Shown: positions 7,114 to 16,477 of the stretch, piece after piece | Position numbering within the stretch: the stretch's first letter is position 1 | Layout: each line of letters begins with the position of its first letter | Origin: JAODBJ01 sp963782465 | GTDB taxonomy: Bacteria > Actinomycetota > Acidimicrobiia > IMCC26256 > PALSA-610 | Length of the DNA: 64,000 nt | NCBI GenBank assembly: GCA_963782465.1 | Contig: CAWAJR010000006.1 | Span: 1 to 64,000, forward strand | Direction of reading: 5' to 3' | Notes under the pieces: generated by a model | Told to the model about the DNA's origin: nothing | The model's input: only the letters and a program-made list of their open reading frames with translations | The model's database searches: none | Program-made: the position numbers and the translations under genes

Positions 7114-9063
7114 TCAGGAACCCGACGGCGGCTTCGCCGGTGCGGCCGCGATCAACTTCGGCAAGAGCCACCGCGCGACGATCGGCGCGGTTTCGTGCGT
7201 GTAGTGACCGCCATCGGGTCGCATGACCACGCCGTTCACCTTCGAGGGGCACGGCGGCCCGCCCGGGCAGATGAACGGCATGATGTCGAGCACCGACGTC
7301 GTCGCCTTGTGCGCGGCGGCGTAGCGCCGGAGCAACGAGTTGTAGAAGACCTCGGCGTCGCCGGGAGCTTCGGTCGGGTACGTGGCGCTCGGTGCGCGCG
7401 GTGCGACGGTCAGGAACACGAGATGCGCGCCACCGGCGGTCAGCCGCTTCGCCGCTTCGTCGATCGCCGCCATCAGCACCTGGTCGGCGGCCCGGGTTCC
7501 GAACTTCAAGATCTTGCCGGTGCGCGGGTCCAGCCGGTTGGAGACCTCCCAGCTGCTCGACCACAACACGACGTCGGGATGCCACGCGGCGATCATCTGC
7601 TCGTGGACGTGCGGCACGTTCTTCGCGCACGTCGGCGTCCACGGGTAGGGCTTGCCGTGGTCGTCGACCACCGTGCCGGCCGCCACACCGCACCCCGGGA
7701 ACGCCGTCGACACGAGATGGTTCGGGGTGCCCTTCATGATGTCGGTGAGCCCCCACACGATCGTGCCCGCGATCGAGTCGCCGACCACCGCGATCGTGAG
7801 CGGTCGCGGTGCGCCGGGTTTGGTGGTGGTCGTCGTCGCGCCCGGGAGCGTTGTCGTGGTCGGCGGCGCGGTGATCGGCGCCGCGGTGTTGAACTCCGCC
7901 GGCGGGCCTGCGCGCCGACGGTCGTGACGGCGAGCACCACCGCGACCATGCCGACGGCGAACGGCGCGCCGGCGAGCACGGTCCGGTTGGGCAGGGTGCC
8001 GTACCGGATCGGGCGTTCCACCAGATAGAACGACGCCGACGCCACCACGAACGTCGCGAGTACCTGTTCGAACCGCAGCGCGTTGCCGGCCGTGTGCATA
8101 CGGCCGGGCGTGAGGATCACGATCGCGGGCCAGTGCCACAGGTAGAGGCCGTAGGAGATGCTGCCGATCCAGCGGAACGGCCGCAACGACAACGCCCTCC
8201 GCAGCGGCGACCACGTGGTCTGGACCGCCGCCGCGACGACGACCGCGACCGCGACCGCGTACAGCAGGAACCCTCCGTGGTACATGGCGCTGCTGCTGTC
8301 GGTGATCGCGTACACCGACACGACGAGCGACACTGCGGCGAGCGATCCCGCGGCCTGCACCGCCCGCTGTGCCGGCCTCGAGAGGGTCGCGTACCGTTCG
8401 AGCACCAGCGCGAGGAGGCACCCGACGAGCAGGGAGTGCGCGCGGGTATCGGTGCCGTAGTAGACGCGCGACGGGTCGGTGCTGTTGTAGTGCACCGCCA
8501 TCCACGCGGCCGACGCGACGATCCCGCCGATCGTCACACCGGTGAGCAACGATCGTCGCCCGCGACCCACTCCCATCACCGCGAACACGAGCAGCGGCCA
8601 GACGAGATAGAACTGCTCCTCGATGGCGAGCGACCACATGTGCCGCAACGGCGACGGCGCGCTCGAACAGGTCGAAATACGACTGCCCACTCCGGATGAA
8701 CCGCCAGTTCGCGACGTAGACGAGGGTCGCCCAACCGTCCTTGCGCAACGTGTCGAGCTGTTGCGCGCTCGCCCAGGTCGCGGCATACAAGGAAACCGCG
8801 AGCACCAGGAGCAGCACGGCCGGTAGCAACCGCCGGGCCCGGCGTCCCCAGAACGCGGCAAGCTCGACGCGACCGTGGTTGCGATGCTCCCCCAGCAGCA
8901 ACGACGTGATCAGGTACCCCGACAGCACGAAGAACGTGTCGACGCCGAGGTACCCACCTTTCGCCCATGAGTACCGCAGGTGGTACGCGATCACCGACAG
9001 CACCGCGAACGCCCGCAGCCCGTCGAGCGCGGGTCGGTACGCGAACGAGGACTCGCGCCGCAT
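7114..9063 (-). pseudogene. OafA/OatA-type acyltransferase with SGNH domain, two compensating frameshifts
   Basis: About 650 codons encode an acyltransferase-3 membrane domain followed by a Thr-rich linker (TTTTLPGATTTTTKP) and a periplasmic SGNH hydrolase domain with GDSIAG and the final DGGHYTH. Such proteins O-acylate cell-surface glycans. The reading frame is broken twice. Near 8650, FDLFERA should continue as PSPLRHMWSLAIEEQFYLVW but needs two more bases in a GC run. Near 7917 the frame returns for AEFNTAAPITAP. The region between (about 7917-8650) is intact in the other frame and carries SLAIEEQFY and the later membrane segments. The net length change is zero. Either the two indels are sequencing errors or the gene is inactive. 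ATG 9063 overlaps the stop of the upstream permease-like gene. Confidence 0.78.
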
Positions 9064-10310
9064 CACACCAGCATGCCCGCTGCGTCACCGCCGGCGGCGA
9101 CGCCTCGGGCCCGCTTCGTGAGCGACGCGGCGGCCACCCGCAACGCGATCACCGTGCCGCTCACAACGACGACCACGGTCACGAGTTCGAGCCACCGGCG
9201 GGAATCGGCCTGCCGTACGTCGTCGAGCAACGCTCCCCAGGAGAGGGTCCCCTCGGGCACCGCGCCGAGCGCGCCGAGCACCGCTTCGGCGGTGAACGCC
9301 GCGGCCGACGCGTCGAGCGCGGCGACGGCCGTCGCTTTCAACAGGTCGAGGTCGGGCAACGATCCCCCGAACGCCCGGGTCCCCGCGTGCACACCGCCGG
9401 CGACCGTCACCGGCACCAGCCACTCCCAGAACACCGCCGGCTCGCGCGGCAACACGGCCGCCAGCGCGACGCTGACGCCGAGCGCGGGCACCGCGAGCCC
9501 ACCCAACCACGCGTAGGCCTTCCGGGCCGTCGCCGTCTCGGCCGCCACTGTCCCGATGACCGCGCCGATCAGGAACCCGGCGATCGTTGCCACGAGGACC
9601 AGCAACAGGGTGCCCTGCGCGCCCCACACGACACGGGCGACGACGTCGTGGCCGACGTCGTCGGTACCGAGCCAGTGGTGCAGCGACGGTGCGGCCCGCG
9701 CGACGTACAGCGCGTTCGGGTTGTCGAGCGGGAGACGGCGTACGAACGCGACCGCTACCGCCAGCACGAACAGCCACGACCACGCGAGCGTGGCCGCGCC
9801 GCGAAGCACGGCGCCACGCGCGGCGCGGCGCGGCGGCGCAGGTCGCCATGGGAGCAGTACCGCCGCGACCAACGCGAAGAGGAGCACGGCGCGTATGAGC
9901 GCGATGTCGCGCACGTCGATCGCCGAGGCGAGCACGCGACCCAGGCCCGGAAGTCGCAGCACGGCTTCGGACGCGAGCACGAGGAACACCAACCCGCCGC
10001 TCCCGCGGCCGCGCCGCAACGCGACCGCCGCGGCGACGAGCAACGCGGTGAGCCACACATGGCGCAGCACATCGCGCTCGACGTCGACCGGCTCGACATA
10101 GGAGCGACCGAAGTCGAAGTGCAGCACCCCGACGACGAAACGAACGAAACGCACAGGCGGCCAGTCGCCGAGATGTTCGTCGGCAGCCACCTTCGCGATG
10201 GCGCTCGGCTCGTCGGAATGAGGCCCGAGAAATGCCGCGCGCGCGCCTTCCGGCGCAAGGAACGGCACGCTGAACACGAGCACGAGCGCGACGAGCACAC
10301 CGGCCGCCAC
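9063..10310 (-). CDS. Fused, reduced DppB-DppC-like ABC permease
   Basis: This 415-residue membrane protein is the last member of the peptide-transporter operon. Its first half ends with EAVLRLPGLGRVLASAIDVRD, which matches the C-terminal motif of DppB-type permeases. Its second half has HHWLGTDDVGHDVVARVVWGA, which matches the start of the DppC transport domain (usually HPLGTDxxGRD), and ends with SWGALLDDVR. The EAA-loop regions in both halves are weak or missing. The start is set at GTG 10310; there is no ATG or GTG between it and the overlapping ATPase stop. The protein could be an accessory or decaying permease, since a complete DppB/DppC pair lies in the same operon. Confidence 0.65.
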   Translation of the reverse strand: MAAGVLVALVLVFSVPFLAPEGARAAFLGPHSDEPSAIAKVAADEHLGDWPPVRFVRFVVGVLHFDFGRSYVEPVDVERDVLRHVWLTALLVAAAVALRRGRGSGGLVFLVLASEAVLRLPGLGRVLASAIDVRDIALIRAVLLFALVAAVLLPWRPAPPRRAARGAVLRGAATLAWSWLFVLAVAVAFVRRLPLDNPNALYVARAAPSLHHWLGTDDVGHDVVARVVWGAQGTLLLVLVATIAGFLIGAVIGTVAAETATARKAYAWLGGLAVPALGVSVALAAVLPREPAVFWEWLVPVTVAGGVHAGTRAFGGSLPDLDLLKATAVAALDASAAAFTAEAVLGALGAVPEGTLSWGALLDDVRQADSRRWLELVTVVVVVSGTVIALRVAAASLTKRARGVAAGGDAAGMLV

Positions 10311-10339
10311 CTGGGTCCGTGAGCGCGCCGGGGAGCCGG

Positions 10340-11389
10340 TCAGTGCTCTGCTGCGGAGTGCGCCGCGCCGTTCCCCGAGGGAAGCGCCTCGCCGGGACCG
10401 AGCGGGAAATGGCAGGCGACGAAATGACCGGCGCCGATCTCGTGCACCACCGGTTCTTCGGCCGCGCAACGTTCCTGGGCCTTCGGGCAGCGGGTACGGA
10501 ACCGGCAGCCGCTCGGCGGCGCGACCGGCGACGGGATCTCGCCCGCGAGGGTTGCCCGCTCGTTCGGTTTCACGTCGGGGTCGGGAACCGGGATCGCGGC
10601 GAGCAACGCGGCCGTGTACGGGTGCGCGGGCTGCTTGTAGATGTCGTCGGGTACGCCGACCTCGCACACCTTGCCGAGGTACATGACGACGATGCGGTCA
10701 CTCACGTTCTTCACGACCGCGAGGTCGTGGGCGATGAAGATCAACGTGAGCCCGTAGCGCGACTTCATGTCTTCGAGCAGGTTCAGGATCTGGGCCTGCA
10801 CCGAAACGTCGAGCGCCGACACCGGCTCGTCGCAGATGATGAGCTTCGGGTCGGTGACGACGGCACGAGCGATCGAGATGCGCTGGCATTGGCCACCGGA
10901 GAACTGGTAGGGCCGGCGCCCCCGTTGCAGCGCGGGGTCGAGCCCGACCGCGAGCATCATCTCGTCGATCTTCGCGTTGCGTTCCGCGTCGGTACCGATC
11001 TTCCAGATCCGCAGCCCCTCGCCGATGATGTCTTCCACCTTGCGCCGCGGGTTGAGCGACGAGATCGGGTCTTGGAAGATCATCTTCATCTCGGTGCGGG
11101 TCTTGCGCAGCTCCTCGCCCGACAGCTTGGTGACTTCACGACCGTCGAAGAGCACCTTGCCCGACGTCGGCTTCGGCAACTGCATGATCGCTTTGCCCGT
11201 GGTCGACTTGCCGCACCCCGACTCGCCGACGAGACCGAGGGTCTCCCCCGGTTTGACGTCGATGCTGACGTTCGAAACTGCGTGCACTTTCAGCCCGGTG
11301 CGACCGACGGGGAACTCCACGACGAGATCTTCGACGCGCAGCAGCGTCTCGTCCTCCGCGCGAAGGTGCGCGGTCCCGCTCCCGGCCAT
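10340..11389 (-). CDS. Oligopeptide/dipeptide ABC transporter ATP-binding protein (DppF/OppF-like)
   Basis: The protein has 349 residues. It has Walker A GESGCGKST near residue 55, the signature FSGGQCQRISIARA near 165, Walker B LIICDEPVSALDVS and the switch histidine in IAHDLAVV. The C-terminal oligopeptide ATPase extension carries a CRFRTRCPKAQERC cluster that in this family binds an iron-sulfur cluster. A cysteine replaces the usual arginine or glutamine in GGQxQR. The ATG lies right after the stop of the preceding ATPase (abutting genes). It works in the cytoplasm with the second ATPase to power peptide or nickel-type uptake. Confidence 0.9.
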   Translation of the reverse strand: MAGSGTAHLRAEDETLLRVEDLVVEFPVGRTGLKVHAVSNVSIDVKPGETLGLVGESGCGKSTTGKAIMQLPKPTSGKVLFDGREVTKLSGEELRKTRTEMKMIFQDPISSLNPRRKVEDIIGEGLRIWKIGTDAERNAKIDEMMLAVGLDPALQRGRRPYQFSGGQCQRISIARAVVTDPKLIICDEPVSALDVSVQAQILNLLEDMKSRYGLTLIFIAHDLAVVKNVSDRIVVMYLGKVCEVGVPDDIYKQPAHPYTAALLAAIPVPDPDVKPNERATLAGEIPSPVAPPSGCRFRTRCPKAQERCAAEEPVVHEIGAGHFVACHFPLGPGEALPSGNGAAHSAAEH

Positions 11390-12520
11390 TCAGCTCACCA
11401 CCGAACCGGTCGCAACGGCGTCGCCCTCCGCGAACACCGCCCGGCCCGACGCGGTCGCCCCCGCCGCGAGGTTGCGGGCGAGCGCCTCTTCGCCCTCCGG
11501 GCTCCCAACGGGGAAGAAACAACGGAACCCGTGGCCGGGGGTCGCGGCATCGTCGAGTACCGGCTCCTCGACCAGGCAGCGCGGCTGCGCGTAGGGGCAG
11601 CGGGGCGCGAACTTGCACCCCTCCGGCGGCTTGAGCAGGTCGGGTGGGCGGCCGGCGATCGCATCGAGGCGCATGTGGCTCGGCTGCGCCAATTTCGGGA
11701 TCGACTTGAGCAACGCCTGCGTGTAGGGGTGGCGCGTCTCGCTGAACAGCACCCGGGTAGGCGCCTTCTCGACGATCCGTCCCGCGTACATCACCGCGAT
11801 GTCGTCGGTACGCCCGGCAACCACGCCGAGGTCGTGGGTGACGAGCACCATCGCCATGAACCGTTCCCGTTGCTGGGCTTGCAGGAGGTCGAGGATCTGC
11901 GCCTGCACCGTCACATCGAGTGCAGTGGTCGGTTCGTCGGCGAAGAGGAGTTTCGGGCCGCACGCCAACGCAATCGCGATCATGACCCGCTGGCGCATCC
12001 CACCGGAGAGCTGGTGCGGGTATTCGCGCAGCCGGCGTGAGGCCTCGGGGATACCGACCGATTGCAGCAACGCCAGCGCCGCCTCGTTCGCGTAGTCCTT
12101 CGAGACGTCGAGGTGGTAGCGCAACGACTCGGTGATCTGGTTGCCGATGCGCATGACCGGGTTCAGCGACGTCATCGGGTCTTGGAACACCATCGACATC
12201 TGGGTACCCCAGAAGTCGCGCAGTTCGGCGCCGAGCGCCTGACCGATCTCGGCTCCTTCGAATTTGATGCTGCCTTCCCGCACCACGTTGTTCGGCAACA
12301 GCCCCATGATCGAGCGTGACAGCACCGACTTCCCGCAGCCCGATTCGCCGACGATCCCGATCGTCTTGCCCCGCTCGAGGGTGAAATCGACGCCGTCGAC
12401 CGCGTGCACGAGGCCGCGCGCCGTCTTGAACATCGTCTTCACGCCGCTCACTTCCAGGAGCGGGCCGTCGAGCGGAGCATCGGGGAACCGGGCTTCGCCC
12501 TTCTTGCGACGCGGGCTCAT
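11390..12520 (-). CDS. Oligopeptide/dipeptide ABC transporter ATP-binding protein (DppD/OppD-like)
   Basis: The protein has 376 residues. It has Walker A GESGCGKSV, signature LSGGMRQRVMIAIALA, Walker B LLFADEPTTALDVTVQ and the switch region VTHDLGVVAG. The C-terminal extension has the CKFAPRCPYAQPRC cluster. ATG 12520 was chosen because it is preceded by GGAGGCGGAG; a start eight codons upstream (12544) is also open. It pairs with the adjacent DppF-like ATPase. Confidence 0.9.
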   Translation of the reverse strand: MSPRRKKGEARFPDAPLDGPLLEVSGVKTMFKTARGLVHAVDGVDFTLERGKTIGIVGESGCGKSVLSRSIMGLLPNNVVREGSIKFEGAEIGQALGAELRDFWGTQMSMVFQDPMTSLNPVMRIGNQITESLRYHLDVSKDYANEAALALLQSVGIPEASRRLREYPHQLSGGMRQRVMIAIALACGPKLLFADEPTTALDVTVQAQILDLLQAQQRERFMAMVLVTHDLGVVAGRTDDIAVMYAGRIVEKAPTRVLFSETRHPYTQALLKSIPKLAQPSHMRLDAIAGRPPDLLKPPEGCKFAPRCPYAQPRCLVEEPVLDDAATPGHGFRCFFPVGSPEGEEALARNLAAGATASGRAVFAEGDAVATGSVVS

Positions 12521-12551
12521 GCGCTCCGCCTCCGGTTGGCGCAACGCTGGC

Positions 12552-13523
12552 TCACAGCACGCTCTCCCTCACGTCGAAGCGGGCACGGATGACGTCGCCG
12601 AGATAGTTGAGCGACAGCACGGTGAGAAAGATGCACGCCACCGGTTCGAAGACGATGTGCGGGGCGGTACGCAGGTCGGCACGGCCGATCGCGATCATGT
12701 TCCCCCACGACACCGACGGGAAATGCACGCCGACGCCGAGGATCGAAAGCCCGCCTTCGGCGACCATCGCGACGGCGACGCCGAGCAGCGCGATCGAGAA
12801 CATCGCGGGGAGCACGTTCGGGAGCACTTCGCGAACCATCACACTGAGGTTGCGCGCGCCTTGTGCGCGCGCCGCGAGTACGAACTCACGCTGCGACCAC
12901 TGGAGCGCGTTCGCGCGGGTGATGCGAGCCAGGATCGGCACCGACACGATGCCGAGCGCGATCACGAGGATGAGCAGCCTCCGGCCCGCGGCGACCGGGT
13001 GAGGGATGCCCTTCGCGTCGATCGTGTCGGTCGCGAGCACCGACACCAATGCGATGGCCAGCACCAACTGCGGGATCGCGAGGAGGATGTTGAAGATCGA
13101 CGTGAGGAAGGAGTCGACGCGGCCGCGGAAGTAGCCGGCGATCAAGCCGAAGGTGCCGCCGACGAGCAATCCGAAGGTCACTGCACCGACGGAGACGATC
13201 AACGAGTTGCGCGCCCCCTTGGCGAGCAGCAGCAACATGTTGTTCCCGTTGCTGTCGGTGCCGAGGGGGAACTTGGCGCTGTCGAGGAAACCTTTGTTCG
13301 CGTACTTGCCGGTGTTGATCGGCGAGTGCATGAACATCGGGATGAACACGGCGCACGCCAGGATGAACGCGAGCCAGCCCATGGCCATCCACCCGGTGAC
13401 CCCGAACCGCTTCGTCCGTGAGAGCTCGAAGTCGGCATCGACGGCGGGTTGGGTTGCACCGCCGACCGCGCCGGGTTGACCCGGCTCGGGCGCCGCGACC
13501 GCGCTAGGCGATTGCTCGAGCAT
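12552..13523 (-). CDS. Oligopeptide/dipeptide ABC transporter permease (DppC-like)
   Basis: The protein has 323 residues. After a 45-residue cytoplasmic N-terminus comes the first membrane segment. The periplasmic loop contains KFPLGTDSNGNNMLLLL, matching the PLGTDxxGRD motif in a degenerate form (NGNN instead of GRDV). The EAA loop reads EFVLAARAQGARNLSVMVREVLPN. It overlaps the DppB-like gene by 20 bases, so the two are translated together and form the membrane channel. Confidence 0.9.
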   Translation of the reverse strand: MLEQSPSAVAAPEPGQPGAVGGATQPAVDADFELSRTKRFGVTGWMAMGWLAFILACAVFIPMFMHSPINTGKYANKGFLDSAKFPLGTDSNGNNMLLLLAKGARNSLIVSVGAVTFGLLVGGTFGLIAGYFRGRVDSFLTSIFNILLAIPQLVLAIALVSVLATDTIDAKGIPHPVAAGRRLLILVIALGIVSVPILARITRANALQWSQREFVLAARAQGARNLSVMVREVLPNVLPAMFSIALLGVAVAMVAEGGLSILGVGVHFPSVSWGNMIAIGRADLRTAPHIVFEPVACIFLTVLSLNYLGDVIRARFDVRESVL

Positions 13524-14463
13524 CTCGGATCCGAGGGTCGAAGACGGTGTAGAGGATGTCGATGATCACGTTGACGATCACGTACCCGACTGCGATCAGC
13601 GCAACCACGCTCTGCAACTCGACGAATTGTCGCGTGAAGATCGCGCGCGCCAGCAACGTCCCCATGCCGGGCAGGTTGAAGATCAACTCGACGACGATCG
13701 CGCCGCCGATCAGCGCGCCGACGTTGAGGCCGGCGACGGTGAGCAGGGTGAGGCTCGACGGCCTGACCGCGTGGCGCCAGAGGATCCGACGTGTCGGGAT
13801 GCCCTTCGACTTCGCCATCAGGATGTAGTCCTCCTGGAGCGTCGCGATCATGTCGCTGCGCAGGAGGCGCATGTAACCGGCGATCTGGCCGACCGCGAGC
13901 GACAACGCAGGCAGGATCATGCTCTTGATGTGGAGGACCAGGTTGTCGGTTGGATGGACGTAGCCCGAACTGGGCAACCATCTGAGCTTCACCCCGACCC
14001 AGTACGACAGGACCAGAGCGAGCGCGAAGTCGGGAAGCGCGATCGAGCCGAACGCGAAGGCGTTCGCCAGTTTGTCGAAGAGGCTCCCCGCCTTATAGGC
14101 GGAGAACACCCCGAGTGGTATCGCGATCAGCAGCGTGATGATCATCGAGTAGGCCATCAGCTGCAACGAGACGGGCAGCGACTGGCCGACCTGCGTCGAC
14201 ACCTTCCCGCGCCCGGTCGGCCCGTAGTAGACGTTGCCGAGGTTGCCGTGGGAGAAGTCGGCCAGCCAGTGCCAGTACTGCTCGATGAACGGTTGGTCGA
14301 GCTTCAACTCGTGGCGGATCTCGGTGCGCTGCGCGGGGCTGGAGAACCCGACGATCGCGACCACCGGGTCGCCCGGGAACAGGTTCAGCAGCGCGAACGA
14401 GAAGAACGAGACGCAGAGCAGCACCACGACGAGTTGGGTGACACGCCGTAGTGCTGCTCGCAT
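13504..14463 (-). CDS. Oligopeptide/dipeptide ABC transporter permease (DppB-like)
   Basis: The protein has 319 residues and six membrane segments. It has the typical N-terminus (LLNLFPGDPV), the EAA loop DYILMAKSKGIPTRRILWRH and the C-terminal ELIFNLPGMGTLLARAI. GAGGA lies upstream of ATG 14463, 34 bases after the stop of the solute-binding protein gene. It is the second gene of the operon. Confidence 0.9.
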   Translation of the reverse strand: MRAALRRVTQLVVVLLCVSFFSFALLNLFPGDPVVAIVGFSSPAQRTEIRHELKLDQPFIEQYWHWLADFSHGNLGNVYYGPTGRGKVSTQVGQSLPVSLQLMAYSMIITLLIAIPLGVFSAYKAGSLFDKLANAFAFGSIALPDFALALVLSYWVGVKLRWLPSSGYVHPTDNLVLHIKSMILPALSLAVGQIAGYMRLLRSDMIATLQEDYILMAKSKGIPTRRILWRHAVRPSSLTLLTVAGLNVGALIGGAIVVELIFNLPGMGTLLARAIFTRQFVELQSVVALIAVGYVIVNVIIDILYTVFDPRIRDARAIA

Positions 14464-14497
14464 CGTTGTCCTCTCGGCTGCTGATCGGTGGAGCCCG

Positions 14498-16327
14498 CTA
14501 CTGCTTTATCCAGAGACCGGAGACGTCGTCGCCGCTGGTCAAACCGGGGAACGGTTCGTTGCCGACCGCGTCGGGCGAGGTTGCCGTCGGCAGGTTCGGG
14601 CCGAGTTGCCCGCGAATGTTGCTCTGTGACGGCAGCGTCCACAAGGCGTAGTAACCCCAGGCGTTCCAGAGCTGCTTCGCGAACTCGACGTTCATGTCCT
14701 GGTAGGCCTTGGCCCGAGCCGCGGCGTTCGGGTTCGTGCGCCCGGTTTCCATGTCCTTGTTGAGCTGGGCGTCGTTGAACTTGCCGAAGTTCACGGCGTT
14801 GTCGCAGTTGTTCCCTTCGGCCGGCGGCGGGTCGGTGCCGATGTGGGTCTCGGTGGGCGACGCCGCGGCCGGGGTCGCGTTGCAGTGCCACCAGACCCAC
14901 TGGTCGTCGGGGTCGAACCCGGGGTGGTTCCGCCACGCAGTGACCTGGAAGTTGCCGGCGATCGCATCGTTGATCATCTGCGACTGCTCTTCTTGCTTGA
15001 TGCTCATCGTGATGCCGGCGGCCTTCATGTAGTTCTGGATCAGCTGCGCGTCCTGGAGCGCGATCGGGTCGGTGCCGGTCAGGTAGGTGAAGGCAAGTTT
15101 CTGACCGGTCTGCTGCTGGTACGTGTTCGCGAACGCCGTGGCCTTGGCCGGGTCGTAGGTCGGGAGCACCCCCGCCGGGTATTGCGCCTTCGGCAGGTAG
15201 CCGATGTTGCCCTTCCCGAACGGGCCGTAGGCCTTGGTCAACAGGCTGTGCTGTCGGACCGTGTTGTACTCGTCGGGGTTGACCGCGTACGCGAACGCCT
15301 TACGGGCGTTGATGTTGTCGAACGGTGGTTTGCTGCTGTTGAACATGTTGTACGCGACTTCGGGGAACTGGTCGGATTCGACCATGTTGATGCCGCCGCT
15401 CGTGCCGATCTGGCGCAGCTGGTAGATCGCGTCGGTGCTGTCGGTTTCGGCGATGTCGAACTGCTTCGCCTGCATGCCGTTGACGAGGGTCGCGGTCTCG
15501 GTGATCGGCTTGAAGGTGATCTGGTCGAGGTACGGCAGCTGCTGGCCGTCTTTGTCCTTGCGCCAGTAGTTCGGGTTCTTCACCACGGTCAGATGGTCGT
15601 TCTCGACCCACTGCTTCAGCATGAACGGGCCGGTGCCGACCAGGTCCTTGAAGCAGTTCTTCCCGTCGCGGAGTTGCTTCTCGGCCATGATGCCGAGACG
15701 CCCGTAGCTGTAGAGGTGCGACGGGAACGACACCCACGGCTTGATCATGTCGACTTCGACACTGAGCGGCCCGGTGACCGTCACCGCTTTGATGTCGTCG
15801 AACACGAAGATGAACAGGAGCGGCTGCCGGGCCGGGAACTTGCCGCGGTACGCGTCGAGGTTGTCTTTCACGACCTGCGCGGTGAGCGGGGTGCCGTCGT
15901 GGAACTTGATGCCCGACCGCAGCTTGATCGTCCACTTGGTGTAGTCGGTGTTCGGGGTGACGGCCTGGGCGAGGAACGGGACGTAGTCACCCTTCGAGTC
16001 GGGGACGGTCAGCGTGTCGTAGATCGAACGCGCGACCTGGATGCCGGCGATCGCGAGCTGCGCCTCGGGGAGGCAGTAGCCGCCGGTCGTCTCCGCTTCG
16101 AGCGCGTAGGTGATCGAGCCACCCTCGGTGGGTTTGCTCGTGTCGGTCGGGAGCCCCTTCACCAACGTCGAGGCCGTGGTCGACCCGGGCTTGTTCGTCC
16201 CCGACTTCCCGCTGCTGCTGCTCCCGCCACATGCGGCCAGTGCCAGCGCCAACGACGCGACGAGCGCGACGCCTGCCGTGGCCGACCGGCTGCGCGAGAT
16301 GCGAGCCACCTCTTTCACACCTGTCAC
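14498..16327 (-). CDS. Family-5 ABC transporter solute-binding lipoprotein
   Basis: The 609-residue precursor has an N-terminal signal with lipobox LALAACGG (Cys near residue 30) and a low-complexity GSSSSGKSGTNK linker, so it is a membrane-anchored lipoprotein outside the cell. The body matches SBP family 5 (DppA/OppA): YDTLTVPDSKGDYVPFLAQA, WTIKLRSGIKFHDGTPLTA, and VGTGPFMLKQW. The ligand cannot be read from sequence; peptides are usual, but drugs, nickel or sugars occur. GTG 16327 follows GGGGGGA by five bases and gives a normal signal peptide. It heads a six- or seven-gene minus-strand operon and has a well-formed promoter upstream. Confidence 0.9.
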   Translation of the reverse strand: MTGVKEVARISRSRSATAGVALVASLALALAACGGSSSSGKSGTNKPGSTTASTLVKGLPTDTSKPTEGGSITYALEAETTGGYCLPEAQLAIAGIQVARSIYDTLTVPDSKGDYVPFLAQAVTPNTDYTKWTIKLRSGIKFHDGTPLTAQVVKDNLDAYRGKFPARQPLLFIFVFDDIKAVTVTGPLSVEVDMIKPWVSFPSHLYSYGRLGIMAEKQLRDGKNCFKDLVGTGPFMLKQWVENDHLTVVKNPNYWRKDKDGQQLPYLDQITFKPITETATLVNGMQAKQFDIAETDSTDAIYQLRQIGTSGGINMVESDQFPEVAYNMFNSSKPPFDNINARKAFAYAVNPDEYNTVRQHSLLTKAYGPFGKGNIGYLPKAQYPAGVLPTYDPAKATAFANTYQQQTGQKLAFTYLTGTDPIALQDAQLIQNYMKAAGITMSIKQEEQSQMINDAIAGNFQVTAWRNHPGFDPDDQWVWWHCNATPAAASPTETHIGTDPPPAEGNNCDNAVNFGKFNDAQLNKDMETGRTNPNAAARAKAYQDMNVEFAKQLWNAWGYYALWTLPSQSNIRGQLGPNLPTATSPDAVGNEPFPGLTSGDDVSGLWIKQ

Positions 16328-16412
16328 GGATCCCCCCGTTGGTTGCTTCGCTCTGGGTGCGCGGCCTGCCTCGCGCACCGCGTTCTGTGGCTTTTCCCTG
16401 GTGGTACCAAGT

Positions 16413-16426
16413 GTGACCGAGGTCAC
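16413..16426. promoter_or_regulatory. GTGACC-GA-GGTCAC palindrome in the leader of the peptide-transporter operon
   Basis: A perfect 14-bp inverted repeat lies between the predicted transcription start (about 16442) and the GTG start at 16327. It is a candidate operator for a dimeric regulator. Its half-site differs in spacing from the CTGAC-N6-GTCAG boxes. Confidence 0.5.
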
Positions 16427-16448
16427 GTTGCGGTGAGTGTAACGGTGG

Positions 16449-16477
16449 AACCTAGAAATGAGTTGTCGCCGTGTCAA
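16449..16477 (-). promoter_or_regulatory. Promoter of the peptide-transporter operon
   Basis: On the minus strand, TTGACA (16472-16477) is followed by exactly 17 bases and TAGGTT (16449-16454). This matches a housekeeping sigma-70-type promoter. The -35 element overlaps the stop codon of the thiolase-like gene upstream. Confidence 0.75.

Noticed and set aside
10319..12040. A 573-codon plus-strand frame over the two ATPase genes
   Set aside because: It is the complement of the ATPase coding DNA and has no recognisable domain.
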